64,000 nt of DNA from Streptomyces sp. TP-A0874 (GCF_001748085.1 NZ_BBZK01000008.1:1-64000), one strand, 5' to 3'; numbered from the stretch's first letter, positions 50,844-61,070 are shown. Notes: generated by a model not told the origin, from the sequence alone. Numbers and translations: made by a program.

Positions 50844-52781
50844 TCAGCGGACGGAGCGGTGGACGTCCGGCTTCGCCGAGGGGCCGGGGGCGGCGTCGGC
50901 GATCCAGGGGCCGTCACCGCTGGGGTCGACCACGCCCTCCTCCAGCCAGCGGTAGACCCCGCCGAGCACGCCGGCGACCACCTTGCGGTCCGTCGCGTCG
51001 GTGTTCGTCCAGAGCCTGGCGTACAGCTCCTCCACCCGGATCCGGGCCTGCTGGCAGAAAGCGTCGGCCAGCTGGTAGGCCTCGCGTCCGTGCTCCCCCT
51101 CGGTGCGCAGCCGTTCGGCACGTACGCATGCCGCGCTCATCGCGAAGAGCTCCGCCCCGATGTCGACGATCCGGCCGAGGAAGCCCTGCTTGCCCTCCAG
51201 CCGGCCCTGCCAGCGGGACATCCCGTAGAAGGTCGAGCGGGCGAGCCGGCGGGCGCAGCGCTCGACGTAGCGGAGGTGCCCGGAGAGGTCCCGGTGGCCG
51301 ACCGGGTGGAAGTCGCCGTACGCCCCGGGCAGCCGGCCCGCTCCGAAAACCAGGCCAGGAAGCCAGCGGGCGTAGAAGCCGCCGGCCCGGACCCCGGCTC
51401 TGGCCTTCTCCCCCAGGCCCTTGTCCGGGTCGACCAGGTCTCCGGCGACCGACAGGTGGGCGTCCACGGCCTCCCGGGCGATCAGCAGGTGCATGATCTC
51501 GGTCGAGCCCTCGAAGATGCGGTTGATCCGCAGATCCCGCAGCAGCTGCTCGGCGGGGACCCCTCGCTCCCCCCGGGCGGCGAGCGAGCGGGCGGTCTCG
51601 TAACCGCGCCCACCGCGGATCTGCACCAGCTCGTCGGCCATCCGGCAGGCCATCTCGCTTGCGTAGAGCTTGGCGAGCGCCGCTTCGATCCGGATGTCGT
51701 TGCGCTCCTCGTCGGCCATCAGGCCGGCGAGGTCGACCATGGCTTCGAGGGCGAAGGTGGTCGCCGCGATGAACGCGGTCTTGGAGCCCACCGCCTCGTG
51801 CTCGGCGATCGGTCTGCCCCACTGCTCCCGGGCGCCCGACCACTCGCGGGCGATCTTCAGAGACCATTTGCCGGCCCCGACGCACATCGCCGGCAGCGAG
51901 AGCCTGCCGGTGTTCAGGGTGGTGAGGGCGATCCGCAGCCCGGCACCCTCCGGGCCGATGCGGTTGGCCGCGGGGACCCGCACCCGGTGGAAGCGGGTCA
52001 CGCCGTTCTCCAGGCCACGCAGGCCCATGAACTCGTTGCGGTTCTCCACCGTGATGCCGGCGGAGTCCGCCTCGACCACGAAGGCGGTGATGCCGCCCCG
52101 GCGGCCCGGCTCCCGGGGCACCCGGGCCATCACCACCAGGAGGTCGGCGATCACCCCGTTGGTGGTCCACAGCTTCACCCCGTCGAGGACGTAGTCCGGT
52201 CCGTCCGGGACGGCCGTGGTCGCCAGTCTGGCGGGATCCGAACCGACGTCCGGCTCGGTGAGGAGGAAGGCGGAGACGTCGGTGCGGGCGCAGCGCGGCA
52301 GGAAGGCGGCCCGCTGCTCGGGCGTTCCGAAGAGCCGCAGCGGCTCGGGCACGCCGATCGACTGGTGTGCGGAGAGCAGCGCGCCGACCGCCGGGCTGGC
52401 GGAGCCGACCAGGGCGAGCGCCTTGTTGTAGTAGAGCTGGGTGAGGCCGAGCCCCCCGTACTGGCTGTCGATCTTCATGCCCAGGGCGCCGAGCTCCTTG
52501 AGCCCGCTGACCACCTCGTCGGGGATCCGGTCCTCGCGCTCGATGCGGGCTCCGTCGATCCGGGTCTCGCAGAAGTCGCGGAGCTCGTCGAGGAAGCGCT
52601 CGCCCTGGCGGGCGTCCCCGGGTGCGGGCCTGGGGTGGGGGTGGATCAGATCCGGCCGGAAACGGCCGAGGAATAGCTCCTTGGCGAAGCTCGGCTTGCG
52701 CCATGTGTGTTCCCTGGCTTCTTCGGCGACCTTCCGTGCCTCGCGTTGGGAGACGGTGGGCTCGGTGGCTGGGGCGGTCAT
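50844..52781 (-). CDS. Acyl-CoA dehydrogenase (long/very-long-chain type)
   Basis: FAD enzyme of the first beta-oxidation step. The 645-residue protein is longer than the usual 380-residue family. It has an N-terminal extension, the core with LLTEPDVGSDPARLATTA and WTTNGVIADLL, the adenine loop near EGSTEIMH, and an extra C-terminal helical domain as in VLCAD/ACAD9-type proteins. No electron-transfer genes are adjacent. Confidence 0.85.
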   Translation of the reverse strand: MTAPATEPTVSQREARKVAEEAREHTWRKPSFAKELFLGRFRPDLIHPHPRPAPGDARQGERFLDELRDFCETRIDGARIEREDRIPDEVVSGLKELGALGMKIDSQYGGLGLTQLYYNKALALVGSASPAVGALLSAHQSIGVPEPLRLFGTPEQRAAFLPRCARTDVSAFLLTEPDVGSDPARLATTAVPDGPDYVLDGVKLWTTNGVIADLLVVMARVPREPGRRGGITAFVVEADSAGITVENRNEFMGLRGLENGVTRFHRVRVPAANRIGPEGAGLRIALTTLNTGRLSLPAMCVGAGKWSLKIAREWSGAREQWGRPIAEHEAVGSKTAFIAATTFALEAMVDLAGLMADEERNDIRIEAALAKLYASEMACRMADELVQIRGGRGYETARSLAARGERGVPAEQLLRDLRINRIFEGSTEIMHLLIAREAVDAHLSVAGDLVDPDKGLGEKARAGVRAGGFYARWLPGLVFGAGRLPGAYGDFHPVGHRDLSGHLRYVERCARRLARSTFYGMSRWQGRLEGKQGFLGRIVDIGAELFAMSAACVRAERLRTEGEHGREAYQLADAFCQQARIRVEELYARLWTNTDATDRKVVAGVLGGVYRWLEEGVVDPSGDGPWIADAAPGPSAKPDVHRSVR

Positions 52782-53026
52782 CTCGGGGAGTCACCTCGGG
52801 CGGGTAGGGATGGGCGGCCCGGCGCCGCGGCCGGCTAGGGGACGGTCGCCGGCTCGTGCGGGAAAGTTCCAGCCGAGCCACCGACCCGTTGGAACCGTCC
52901 ACCGTGGACTGCCTGATATCTGGCGATATGTACCGCTTCCTTGGTCTACGGAAACCTCTGCGGTTCCGCCGCCCCGAGGCGGTAAACCGTTCGACCGCCC
53001 GGCCTCTGAAATGCCACGCTCCTCCC

Positions 53027-53698
53027 ATGGAATCCCACTTCTGGCCGCTCTACCGCCTGCGGATCACGACTCCGCGCCTGGAGCTGAGGCTGCCGGATCC
53101 GGAGCTGTTGGAGGAGTTGGCCGCGGTGGCCGCTGGCGGCGTGCACGAGGGCGGACGGATGCCGTTCTCCGTACCGTGGAGCGCCGCTTCACCCCAGCAG
53201 CGCGGGCGCGGGACCTACCAGCACCTGCTGGGCACGATCGCCGACTGGCGGCCCGAGCGGTGGACCCTCTCACTGGCCGTGCTGTGCGAGGGGCGGGTGG
53301 TGGGGCGACAGGACCTGACGGCGAAGGACTTCGCGGTCACTCGGCAGGCGTCAACCGGCTCCTGGCTGGGCCTTCCCCACCAAGGCAGGGGCATCGGCAC
53401 CGAGATGCGGGCCGCCGTACTCCACCTGGCTTTCCAGGGGCTCGGCGCGCACTGGGTGACCTCGACCGCGATGACGGACAACCCGGGCTCACTCGGGGTC
53501 TCACGCAAACTCGGCTACGCCCCGGACGGCCTGGAGCAGGTCGCGGTGCTCGGCCGGCCCCGCGCCCTCCAGCGGCTCCGCCTGGACCGCGCGGGTTGGC
53601 GGGCGCACGCCTCCGCTCCGGTGGGGATCACCGGACTCGCGGAGTGCGCGCCGTTGTTCGGCCTGCCGGAGGACGACCTCCCCGCGGAGGCGGGGTGA
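53027..53698 (+). CDS. GNAT family acetyltransferase (RimJ-like)
   Basis: A 223-residue acetyltransferase with LGLPHQGRGIGTEMRAAV near 115-132, the motif A CoA loop, and a RimJ/RimL-type LRLPDP start. The ATG at 53027 lacks a clear ribosome binding site, and an open frame continues upstream to 52856, so the start is uncertain. It converges with the aldehyde dehydrogenase gene, with a hairpin between. Confidence 0.72.
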   Translation: MESHFWPLYRLRITTPRLELRLPDPELLEELAAVAAGGVHEGGRMPFSVPWSAASPQQRGRGTYQHLLGTIADWRPERWTLSLAVLCEGRVVGRQDLTAKDFAVTRQASTGSWLGLPHQGRGIGTEMRAAVLHLAFQGLGAHWVTSTAMTDNPGSLGVSRKLGYAPDGLEQVAVLGRPRALQRLRLDRAGWRAHASAPVGITGLAECAPLFGLPEDDLPAEAG

Positions 53699-53730
53699 GA
53701 AAACGGGCCGGAGGCCCGCTCGTGGCGGAG

Positions 53731-53767
53731 CGGGCCGCGCTCCCGGCGGTGCCGGGAGCGCGGCCCG
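53731..53767. terminator. Bidirectional terminator between GNAT and aldehyde dehydrogenase genes
   Basis: Perfect 17-bp stem CGGGCCGCGCTCCCGGC (53731-53747) with 53751-53767 and a 3-base loop between convergent genes. Confidence 0.85.
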
Positions 53768-53774
53768 TCGACGC

Positions 53775-55232
53775 TCAGAGCTCCAGGCCGGTGAGGACCA
53801 TGACTCGTTCGTAGGTGTAGTCCTCCATCGCGTACTTGACGCCCTCGCGCCCCACCCCCGACTGCTTGGCCCCGCCGTAGGGCATCTGGTCGGCCCGGTA
53901 GGAGGGCACGTCCCCGATGATGACCCCGCCCACCTCAAGCGCCCGGTGGGCGCGGAAGGCGGCCTGGACGTCGTGGGTGAAGACGCCCGCCTGCAGGCCG
54001 TACTCGGAGTCGTTCGCCGCGGCGAAGGCGGCCTCCTCCCCCGCCGCCCGGCTCAGGGTCAGCACCGGGCCGAAGACCTCCTCGCAGGAGAGCCGGGTGC
54101 CCGCCGGGACGTCGGAGAGCACGGTGGGGGCGTAGGTCGCTCCGTCCCGCCGACCGCCGGTGAGCAGCTTGGCGCCCGCCCGCACCGCCTCGTCGACCCA
54201 GGACTCGACACGCTTGGCCGCGTCCTCGTTGATCAGCGGTCCGACGTCGGTCGCGTCGTCGGACGGATCGCCGGTGACCTGAGCCTCGACCGCCGCGACC
54301 ACCTTGGGCAGCAGCCGGTCGTAGACCGTCTCGTCCGCGATGACCCGCTGGACCGAGATGCAGGACTGGCCGCCCTGGTAGTTGGCGAAGGCGGCGATAC
54401 GGGTGGCGGCCCAGTCGAGATCCTCCTCCGAGGACCAGTCGGCGAGGACGATCGCCGCCCCGTTCCCGCCCAGTTCGAGGGTGGTGTGCTTACGCGGCGC
54501 GGCGTCCAGCAGCGACCAGCCGACCGGTCCGGAACCGGTGAAGGAGATCACCGGCAGCCGCTCGTCCTGGACGAGTGCGGGCATCCGCTCGTTGGGCACC
54601 GGCAGCACGCTCCACGCTCCGGCAGGCAGCTCCGTCTCGGCGAGCAGTTCCCCGAGGAGCAGCGCCGACAGCGGGGTGGCCGGAGCCGGTTTGAGGATGA
54701 TGGGCGTCCCCACGGCGAGGGCCGGGGCGACCTTGTGGGCGCAGAGGTTCAACGGGAAGTTGAACGGGGCGATGCCCAGTACGGTGCCGCGCGGGAAGCG
54801 GCGGGTGAGCGCGAGCCGGCCGACGCCCCCGGCGTCGGTGTCCAGCCGCTGCGCCTCGCCCCCGTTGAAGCGGCGGGCCTCCTCGGCGGCGAAGCGGAAC
54901 ACCGAGACGGCGCGGCCGACCTCGCCTCGGGCCCACTTCATGGGCTTGCCGTTCTCGGCGGAGATCAGCCGGGCGATCTCCTCGGTGCGTTCGACGAGCC
55001 GTCGGCTGACGTGCTCGCAGGCCGCCGCCCGGACGTGGGCGGGGGTGGCGGCGAACTCCGCGCGCACGGCCTCGGCCGCGGCGACCGCCTCTTCCACCTG
55101 GGCTTCGGTGGGCACGCTCACGGCACCGAGCTGGCGGCCGTCCCAGGGTGAGGTGACGTCAAAGGTGCTGTCGCCCGCCGCCGGGCGGCCGGCGAGCCAG
55201 AACTCGTGGGGAGCTTCGCGGGTGGAGGTCAC
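53775..55232 (-). CDS. NAD(P)-dependent aldehyde dehydrogenase
   Basis: A 485-residue ALDH. Catalytic C291 (NYQGGQSC), E253 (LELGGN), N158 (PFNFPLN) and K181 (ILKPAPATP) are intact. The GTG at 55232 is preferred for length; the frame is open to 55409 and a strong ribosome binding site is not obvious. It is downstream of a PucR-family regulator gene on the same strand (180-base gap), which may control it. A role with gabT (semialdehyde oxidation) is possible but not shown. Confidence 0.9.
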   Translation of the reverse strand: MTSTREAPHEFWLAGRPAAGDSTFDVTSPWDGRQLGAVSVPTEAQVEEAVAAAEAVRAEFAATPAHVRAAACEHVSRRLVERTEEIARLISAENGKPMKWARGEVGRAVSVFRFAAEEARRFNGGEAQRLDTDAGGVGRLALTRRFPRGTVLGIAPFNFPLNLCAHKVAPALAVGTPIILKPAPATPLSALLLGELLAETELPAGAWSVLPVPNERMPALVQDERLPVISFTGSGPVGWSLLDAAPRKHTTLELGGNGAAIVLADWSSEEDLDWAATRIAAFANYQGGQSCISVQRVIADETVYDRLLPKVVAAVEAQVTGDPSDDATDVGPLINEDAAKRVESWVDEAVRAGAKLLTGGRRDGATYAPTVLSDVPAGTRLSCEEVFGPVLTLSRAAGEEAAFAAANDSEYGLQAGVFTHDVQAAFRAHRALEVGGVIIGDVPSYRADQMPYGGAKQSGVGREGVKYAMEDYTYERVMVLTGLEL

Positions 55233-55412
55233 AGCGGATCCCGGCCCTTCGGAGATGGTGTGGACGGTGCGGTGTGGCTGCTCCCACGGTAGGGGCGCGA
55301 CCGGGAGATGACGCTTGTCCGCGGTGTAGTGGTGTGCCGCCGCTACTGGCCGCTTCGGCGCTATCGCTGCGCGCCCCTGACCGGGACGGCGACCGGGGGC
55401 GCGGCGCAACCC

Positions 55413-57074
55413 TCAGTCCGTGCGGCCCGAGGATGCCTTGAGGGCGAGCCAGAGCTCCATGCGGACGTCCGGATCGTCGAGGGAGCGGTGCAGGATCTCC
55501 TCCACCCGGCGCATCCGGTAGCGCAGGGTGTGCCGGTGCACGCCGAGCTCCGCCGCGGCCGCGTCCCACTGCCCGTGGTGGGAGAGCCAGGCCCGCAGCG
55601 AGGCGACCAGGTCGCCGCGGCCGGTGGCGTCGTGCTCGTAGAGCGCGCGCAGCATGCTGTCGGCGAACGCCCGTACCGCGTCGTCGGCCAGCAGCGGCAG
55701 CACCGATCCGGCGGCCACCTGCTCGTGCTCCACCAGCACCCGGCCCCGGCGGCGCGCCACCGAGAGCGCCTGCTCGGCCTGACGGTGGGCACCGGCGGCC
55801 GCGATGGGGCCGGAGGGTGCCGAGACCCCGATGACCACCTCGCCCTGCCGGGGGCTCGGTCTGCCGCGCCGCCCGGCGGGGTCGGCCTCCCGGCGGGACT
55901 CCAACTCCTCGGCGTACCAGCCGCAGGCGGCGACGGCCGCCCCGCCGTCCGGAGCCAGCGCCACCAGTCGCCCGCCGGCGGCCTCCGAGACGACCAGGAC
56001 CGCCTCCCCGGCGCGCGCCGAGGCGGATTCCAGGGCTTCGGCGAGCGCGTCGAGGGGGTCGGCGGCCCTCTCACCGTCCTGGGCCTGCTGCCCGCCGTCG
56101 GCCGGTGCGCCCCGACCGGCCGCCGTTCCCGCCTCCTCCGCGATCAGCACCCGGAACGGTGCGTCGAGCAGCCCTCCGTAGAGGTCTCCGGCGACCGCCC
56201 GCGCGTGGTCCGGCTGCCCCGCCCGCAGCATCCGCAGCACCGCGGAGCCCAGTCGCTGCTCGGCCTCCTGGAGGGAGCGGGAGCGTTCGGTGGTCAGGGT
56301 CAGCAGCGCGACGGCGGAGTGCACGGCGTACCGCTCCGCCGTGCCCGGCGGTCCGCTGGTGCCGACGGCGAGCACGCCCCCGGCGCGTCGGCCGCTTCCG
56401 AGCGACTGCAGTTCCACCCGGTCCTCACGGTCGTCGGGTCCGAGGACGGCACTGGCCGGCGCCGGGCGGGCCAGCAACCGCTCCGCCTCGGGGGCCAGCC
56501 GGGCGGCCCGCCGGGCCGCCCACTCCGGCGCGGCCGCCACCACCGCGCCGGCGACGTCGTAGAGCGCTGCCCAGCCGCTGATGTGCGCCGCGAGCCGCCC
56601 GAGCAGCGCCGCCGGTCCGGCGGCGCTCAGCGCGGCCCGGGTCAACTCCCGCTGAGCCTCGAATCCCGCCGTGACGGCCCGGTACTGCTCGGCGGCGATC
56701 GCCGCCGAGACCACCTTGCTGATCGCGATGAAGGGGGTGCGGCGCGGCACCTCCAGCAGCGGCAGGCCCTCCTCGGCCGCCGCGGCCACCAGGGCCGGCG
56801 GGATGTCCTCGTAGTTGACCCCGACCGCGAAGCCGAGCCCCACCACACCGGCCTCCACCAGCCGCCGCACGTAGCGCCGCATCACCTCGGCGTCCTCGAC
56901 GTCCAGCTTCATCGCGGTGACGAGCAGCAGCTCCCCTCCCTCCATGTAGGGGACGGGGTCCGCCAGCTCGCTGGCGTGGGCCCACCGGACCGGTTCCTCC
57001 AGCCGGTCGTGCCCGGCCCGGACCACGAGCTTCAGCGCGGGGTGGTGGACGAGCGAGGCAAGCGTTGGGGGCAT
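55413..57074 (-). CDS. PucR-family transcriptional regulator
   Basis: A 553-residue regulator with the purine-catabolism N-terminal domain (TLASLVHHPALKLVVRAG through the first 130 residues), a GAF-like central part and a C-terminal helix-turn-helix (AAAELGVHRHTLRYRMRRVEE, about 505-525). PucR proteins control purine, GABA or amino acid use. It precedes the aldehyde dehydrogenase gene, its likely target. Confidence 0.9.
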   Translation of the reverse strand: MPPTLASLVHHPALKLVVRAGHDRLEEPVRWAHASELADPVPYMEGGELLLVTAMKLDVEDAEVMRRYVRRLVEAGVVGLGFAVGVNYEDIPPALVAAAAEEGLPLLEVPRRTPFIAISKVVSAAIAAEQYRAVTAGFEAQRELTRAALSAAGPAALLGRLAAHISGWAALYDVAGAVVAAAPEWAARRAARLAPEAERLLARPAPASAVLGPDDREDRVELQSLGSGRRAGGVLAVGTSGPPGTAERYAVHSAVALLTLTTERSRSLQEAEQRLGSAVLRMLRAGQPDHARAVAGDLYGGLLDAPFRVLIAEEAGTAAGRGAPADGGQQAQDGERAADPLDALAEALESASARAGEAVLVVSEAAGGRLVALAPDGGAAVAACGWYAEELESRREADPAGRRGRPSPRQGEVVIGVSAPSGPIAAAGAHRQAEQALSVARRRGRVLVEHEQVAAGSVLPLLADDAVRAFADSMLRALYEHDATGRGDLVASLRAWLSHHGQWDAAAAELGVHRHTLRYRMRRVEEILHRSLDDPDVRMELWLALKASSGRTD

Positions 57075-57156
57075 GGCACCTTCATGGCGACGGGTAAGCC
57101 GTCCGGTGGGGACGGTCTGCTTCGATTCTGCCTCAGCGGCAAGGTCCGGCGCGGAC

Positions 57157-57183
57157 CCGGCGGCTTCCGGCGCCTGCCGCCGG
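57157..57183 (-). terminator. Hairpin after the membrane ATPase gene
   Basis: CCGGCGGC (57157-57164) pairs with 57176-57183 across an 11-base loop, directly after the stop of the gene at 57189-59408 on the minus strand. Confidence 0.5.
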
Positions 57184-57188
57184 CCCCT

Positions 57189-59408
57189 TCAGTCCCGCAG
57201 TCTCACCAGCAGGGGCGGGGTGTTCTCGCCTCGGACGGTGGTCAGCGAGACGACCGCGTGCCCGGGCGGCACCGAGTGCGCCAGTTCGGATGCCGACCAG
57301 CGTTCCCGCTCCACCTTCCGGACGGTGACCGCCTGGCTGGTGACGGCCTTGCCGGTGATCAGCCGGCGCACCGTGTGCACCAGCCGGGTGAACGGCTCGT
57401 CGGCGACGATCTGCCGGTCGGTGACGTCCCGCGTCTCCACCCACTCCTTGCCCCACACCTCGGCGAACCGCGCCCCGTCCCAGGTGGTCACCCCGGCCAG
57501 CGCCATCCGGCAGCCGACGGCGCCGAGCAGGGCGCTGCGCAGCCCCTCCGGCACGTCGTCCAGGGTGCGCAGGGTGAGCAGGGCGCCGGCGTTCGCCGTG
57601 CGGAGCCGCTGCACCCCCCGGAGCGCCTGGGCGGTGACGGTGTCGGAGGCGTCGTCGAGGACCAGGCAGGCGAACAGCGACCGGTCGGCTCGGGCCACGA
57701 CGGACTCCGTGAACTGGGCGAGGACGAGCCGGGCCAGCACCCTCGACGCCTCCGCGTGACCCCGCTCGGGCAGGTCGATCCGCACCCGGAGCGGATGTTC
57801 CAGGGCCCGGAGCGAGAACGGGCGTGCTTCACTCCCGGTGTCGAAGAAGTCGGCGAACGCCGGCCGGTCCAGCAGGGCGATCCGGTCCGCGAGCAGCGTA
57901 CGGAGGTCTTCGGACCGCTCCGAGTGGCGTTCCCGGGCGTCGAGCTCCCGGGCCTGCGCGGTCTCGCCGGTCTCGGCGAGCGCCTCCCGCAGGGCGTGCA
58001 GGGCCGTTTTGGAGCCGTCGAGCAGCTCCCGTAGTTCGGGCACCGAGGGGAACCGGCCATAGGCCGCACGGAACGGCCCGAGCAGCTGGGCGAGTGTGGT
58101 GGCCGCCCGCCGTCCCTGGCCGCCGGGGAGGGTGGGAGCGACATCGCCGACCAGGGCTTCGGCGAGCATCCCGGCCGCCTCGTCCGGGTCGCCGGTCCCG
58201 CCGTAAAGGTCCAGGTCGTAGGCCGAGTCGGGGCGGCCGATCCTGACCACGACGTCGAAAGCGCCGTCGGGGGCGAGCCCCGTGCCGGCCGCTCCGACGG
58301 CGACCACCACCGCCTGGCCGGCCAAGGCCTGCAGGCAGAGGGTCTCCAGGACGGGGCTGACCAGGCGTCGGGTCTTCCCGGATCCGGAAGGCCCGACGGC
58401 CAGCAGGGAGGTGCCGAGCAGCTCGGGGGAGAGGGCGAATCCGGTGGCCCGCCGCTGGTACGGGTTCCGGGCGTCGTCGGCGGCCGTTCCCAGCCGCACC
58501 TGCCGGGCGATCAGGTCGTGGTGGGCGGTGCGGACGGGGAGGTCACGGGCGCCGGAGGGGTGCGGGCAGGCCGCCGCACCGTGCCGCAGCACGGTGTCGG
58601 TGAAGGTCGGCAGCCTCCCGGGGTGGGCGCGTACCGACTGCCAGGCACGGCCGATACGGGCGTGGTCCACGTCGTTCATCCGGCCGGCGTGCGCTTCGGC
58701 GGTGAGCCGTTCGGCGGCGTCCGGGGCCCCCTGCGTACGGAGTTCCGGCCACTGTGCGGGGTCCTCCTCGGGCTCCGGCGGGGGCGCGCCCGCCTCTTCC
58801 CGGAGGCGCTTGAAGAGGCGCCCGGGCCAGCGATGCCAGATCTCCGGCCAGCGGCCGAGCCTGCCGAAGAGCACGATGAGACCGCCGGCCACGATGGCGT
58901 AGTAGAGGTAGGAGGCACCGACGTACGCGAGTTGTTGGCCTCCCGCCTCACGCCAGGAGTCCGGTGTGAGCAGGAACAGCGGCCAGAGCCAGTAGCTGCC
59001 CAGGTAGCCGTTCCAGAGCAGCGACCAGAGCAGCCAGCCGCAGAGGAAGGAGATCAGCGCGCCGCTGATCAGGGACCGGCTGGGGATCCGCTCGGGTTCC
59101 TCGGGGGCGCGGGGACGGTACCCGTATGTCCAGACACCGGGCGGCCCCTCCGGGCGGGGGGTCCGGAGCCAGGAGAGGAAGACGTCCGGCTTGCCGCTGG
59201 ACGTCGGCTGGCCAGACGGCGGTGGCTGCCCCGGCAGGTGCTTGCTGAGGCGGTCGGGAGCCGCCTCGGGGGGGCGCCTGGGCGGCGGAGGGACGGCTGG
59301 CGGCTCACCGGTCGCCGCGGCCGGGCCGCCGGGGTGGACGGCTCCGGTTCCCGGAGCGGGCTGCTCCGGACGGCTCCCGCGCGGTTCGTACGTTCCCTCG
59401 GTTTCCAT
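57189..59408 (-). CDS. Membrane-anchored P-loop ATPase, function unknown
   Basis: A 739-residue protein. Residues 1-110 are Pro/Gly-rich, with hydrophobic segments near 115-133, 137-148 and 160-182, and a P-loop GPSGSGKT at 339-346. A Walker B-like ACLVLDDASD lies near 563-575, with a conserved LRTANAGALLTLRTLDD nearby. The layout resembles TraG/VirD4 coupling-type ATPases, which fits the label ATP/GTP-binding protein used for similar streptomycete proteins. No relaxase or conjugation genes are nearby, so its partner is unknown. Confidence 0.75.
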   Translation of the reverse strand: METEGTYEPRGSRPEQPAPGTGAVHPGGPAAATGEPPAVPPPPRRPPEAAPDRLSKHLPGQPPPSGQPTSSGKPDVFLSWLRTPRPEGPPGVWTYGYRPRAPEEPERIPSRSLISGALISFLCGWLLWSLLWNGYLGSYWLWPLFLLTPDSWREAGGQQLAYVGASYLYYAIVAGGLIVLFGRLGRWPEIWHRWPGRLFKRLREEAGAPPPEPEEDPAQWPELRTQGAPDAAERLTAEAHAGRMNDVDHARIGRAWQSVRAHPGRLPTFTDTVLRHGAAACPHPSGARDLPVRTAHHDLIARQVRLGTAADDARNPYQRRATGFALSPELLGTSLLAVGPSGSGKTRRLVSPVLETLCLQALAGQAVVVAVGAAGTGLAPDGAFDVVVRIGRPDSAYDLDLYGGTGDPDEAAGMLAEALVGDVAPTLPGGQGRRAATTLAQLLGPFRAAYGRFPSVPELRELLDGSKTALHALREALAETGETAQARELDARERHSERSEDLRTLLADRIALLDRPAFADFFDTGSEARPFSLRALEHPLRVRIDLPERGHAEASRVLARLVLAQFTESVVARADRSLFACLVLDDASDTVTAQALRGVQRLRTANAGALLTLRTLDDVPEGLRSALLGAVGCRMALAGVTTWDGARFAEVWGKEWVETRDVTDRQIVADEPFTRLVHTVRRLITGKAVTSQAVTVRKVERERWSASELAHSVPPGHAVVSLTTVRGENTPPLLVRLRD

Positions 59409-59759
59409 CTGCGATTCCCTGCCCCCTGAGCGGCCAACCAGCCTCTGTGCGCGACTACTTCAATCTAAGGGCTGTTCCTCGGCGAAGAGAGCGATCCCGG
59501 GACCGCCACGAAGCCCCCGACGCGGGACTGGGTGACGGGGTGTGGCGCACCACGGCTCGGAGGGCGGCTTCCCGCGCCCGACACCGGACCGGCGACACCC
59601 GCGCGCCGCGGCACCAACCGGCCATTCCCGGTTGCCAATACGTTCCCCTCCTCCCCCACATGGGCTATTTTCCTCCTGAGCGCCCCCGGTATCCCCAATC
59701 TCCCTCCATCCATGACCCGCGTCGTTGCTCGACGCCGCTTCAGAAACCACGGCGGAACC
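59409..59759. other. Divergent control region between membrane ATPase and ABC ATPase genes
   Basis: About 350 bases without a supported gene. It must hold promoters for both divergent genes. Nothing stronger than short, unconvincing hairpins is visible. Confidence 0.4.
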
Positions 59760-61070
59760 ATGACTCGCGCGATTTCCCTCCAGGACGTGTCCAAGGTCTA
59801 CCCACGCGGGACCCGGGCGGTGGACCGTTTCTCCCTCGATGTCCCGCCGGGCGAGTTCGTCGTGCTGCTCGGACCGTCCGGGTGCGGCAAGTCGACGGTG
59901 CTCCGCATGATCGCCGGGCTGGAGCGGATCGACGAGGGCGCGTTGCTGCTCGACGGCGAGCCCGCCAACGAGCTGCCGCCGGCCGCCCGCCGGATGGCGA
60001 TGGTGTTTCAGAACTTCGCCCTGTACCCGAACATGACCAGCCGGGACAACATCGGCTTCCCGCTGCGGATCGAGCACCCGGGGCAGTCACCCGCCCCGCG
60101 GGTCGAGCAGACCGCCCGCACCCTGGGCATCGAGGACGTGTTGGACCGTTTCCCGGCGCAGCTGTCCGGCGGCGAGCGGCAGCGGGTGGCCATGGGGCGG
60201 GCCATCGTCCGCCAACCGACCGCCTTCCTGATGGACGAGCCGCTGTCGAACCTCGACGCCAAGCTGCGGAACCGGCTGCGGGCGGAGATCGCCGCACTGA
60301 CCCGGGAGATGGGGGTGACGACGGTGTACGTGACCCATGATCAGGCGGAGGCGATGTCGCTGGGCGACCGGGTGGTGGTGATGCGCGACGGGGTCCTCCA
60401 GCAGGTGGACGCGCCGCGTCAGGTCTACCACCGGCCGGCGAACGTCTTCGTCGCCGCCTTCGTCGGCACCCCGCGGATCAACCTGCTGCGGGCCACCGTC
60501 CACGCACCGCTCGGCCAGGGCATGTGGATCGATCTGGGGCGGCAGCAGCTCGGACTGCCGCAGCCGCTGAGCCGGGACCACCAGATGCTCCGTATCCAGG
60601 TGGGCCGCCGGCTCATCGTGGGGCTGCGTTCGGAGGCGGTACGGGTCGGTTCCGTGGAGCGGGCCCGGCCGGGAGAGGTCGCTCTCGGCGGGATCGTGGA
60701 GCACCTGGAGTTCCAGGGGCACGAATGCCTCCTCCATCTCCGTATCGGGGCGGAGCAGGCCGTGGTGCCGGAGCTGGAGGAGGCCCGCCCCGAGGCCTCG
60801 CGGACCCGTTCCCGGAGCAGGCCGGGCCGGAAGGCCCGGTGGGCGGCGCTGGGCCGCGGCGGGACGGCCGCCGTGCAGGAGGCCCCGGTCCCGGAACCGG
60901 CGCAGCCGCCAGCGGCGGGAGACCTGGTGGTCCGTACCGGGCCGGAGATCCGGGCCCGGCCGGGCGACCAGGTACCGCTGCTGGTCGACCTGGCCCAGTT
61001 GTACGTCTTCGACGACCAGGGCCGCCGGATCTGCCCGGCTCCCTTGTCCGTCCCCGATCTGGGGCTCTGA
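59760..61070 (+). CDS. ABC transporter ATP-binding protein (sugar/CUT1 type)
   Basis: A 436-residue ATPase of the MalK/MsiK/UgpC type: Walker A GPSGCGKST at 38-46, Q-loop Q84, signature LSGGERQRV at 135-143, Walker B FLMDE at 156-160 with DALS-like SNLDAKLR, H193, then the TOBE-like C-terminus. About 60 residues longer than the usual 370, because of a basic/Pro-rich insertion (about 340-385). No permease or binding-protein gene is adjacent, so it may serve several transporters, as MsiK does. The ATG at 59760 lacks a good ribosome binding site; ATG 59712 is an alternative. Confidence 0.85.
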   Translation: MTRAISLQDVSKVYPRGTRAVDRFSLDVPPGEFVVLLGPSGCGKSTVLRMIAGLERIDEGALLLDGEPANELPPAARRMAMVFQNFALYPNMTSRDNIGFPLRIEHPGQSPAPRVEQTARTLGIEDVLDRFPAQLSGGERQRVAMGRAIVRQPTAFLMDEPLSNLDAKLRNRLRAEIAALTREMGVTTVYVTHDQAEAMSLGDRVVVMRDGVLQQVDAPRQVYHRPANVFVAAFVGTPRINLLRATVHAPLGQGMWIDLGRQQLGLPQPLSRDHQMLRIQVGRRLIVGLRSEAVRVGSVERARPGEVALGGIVEHLEFQGHECLLHLRIGAEQAVVPELEEARPEASRTRSRSRPGRKARWAALGRGGTAAVQEAPVPEPAQPPAAGDLVVRTGPEIRARPGDQVPLLVDLAQLYVFDDQGRRICPAPLSVPDLGL

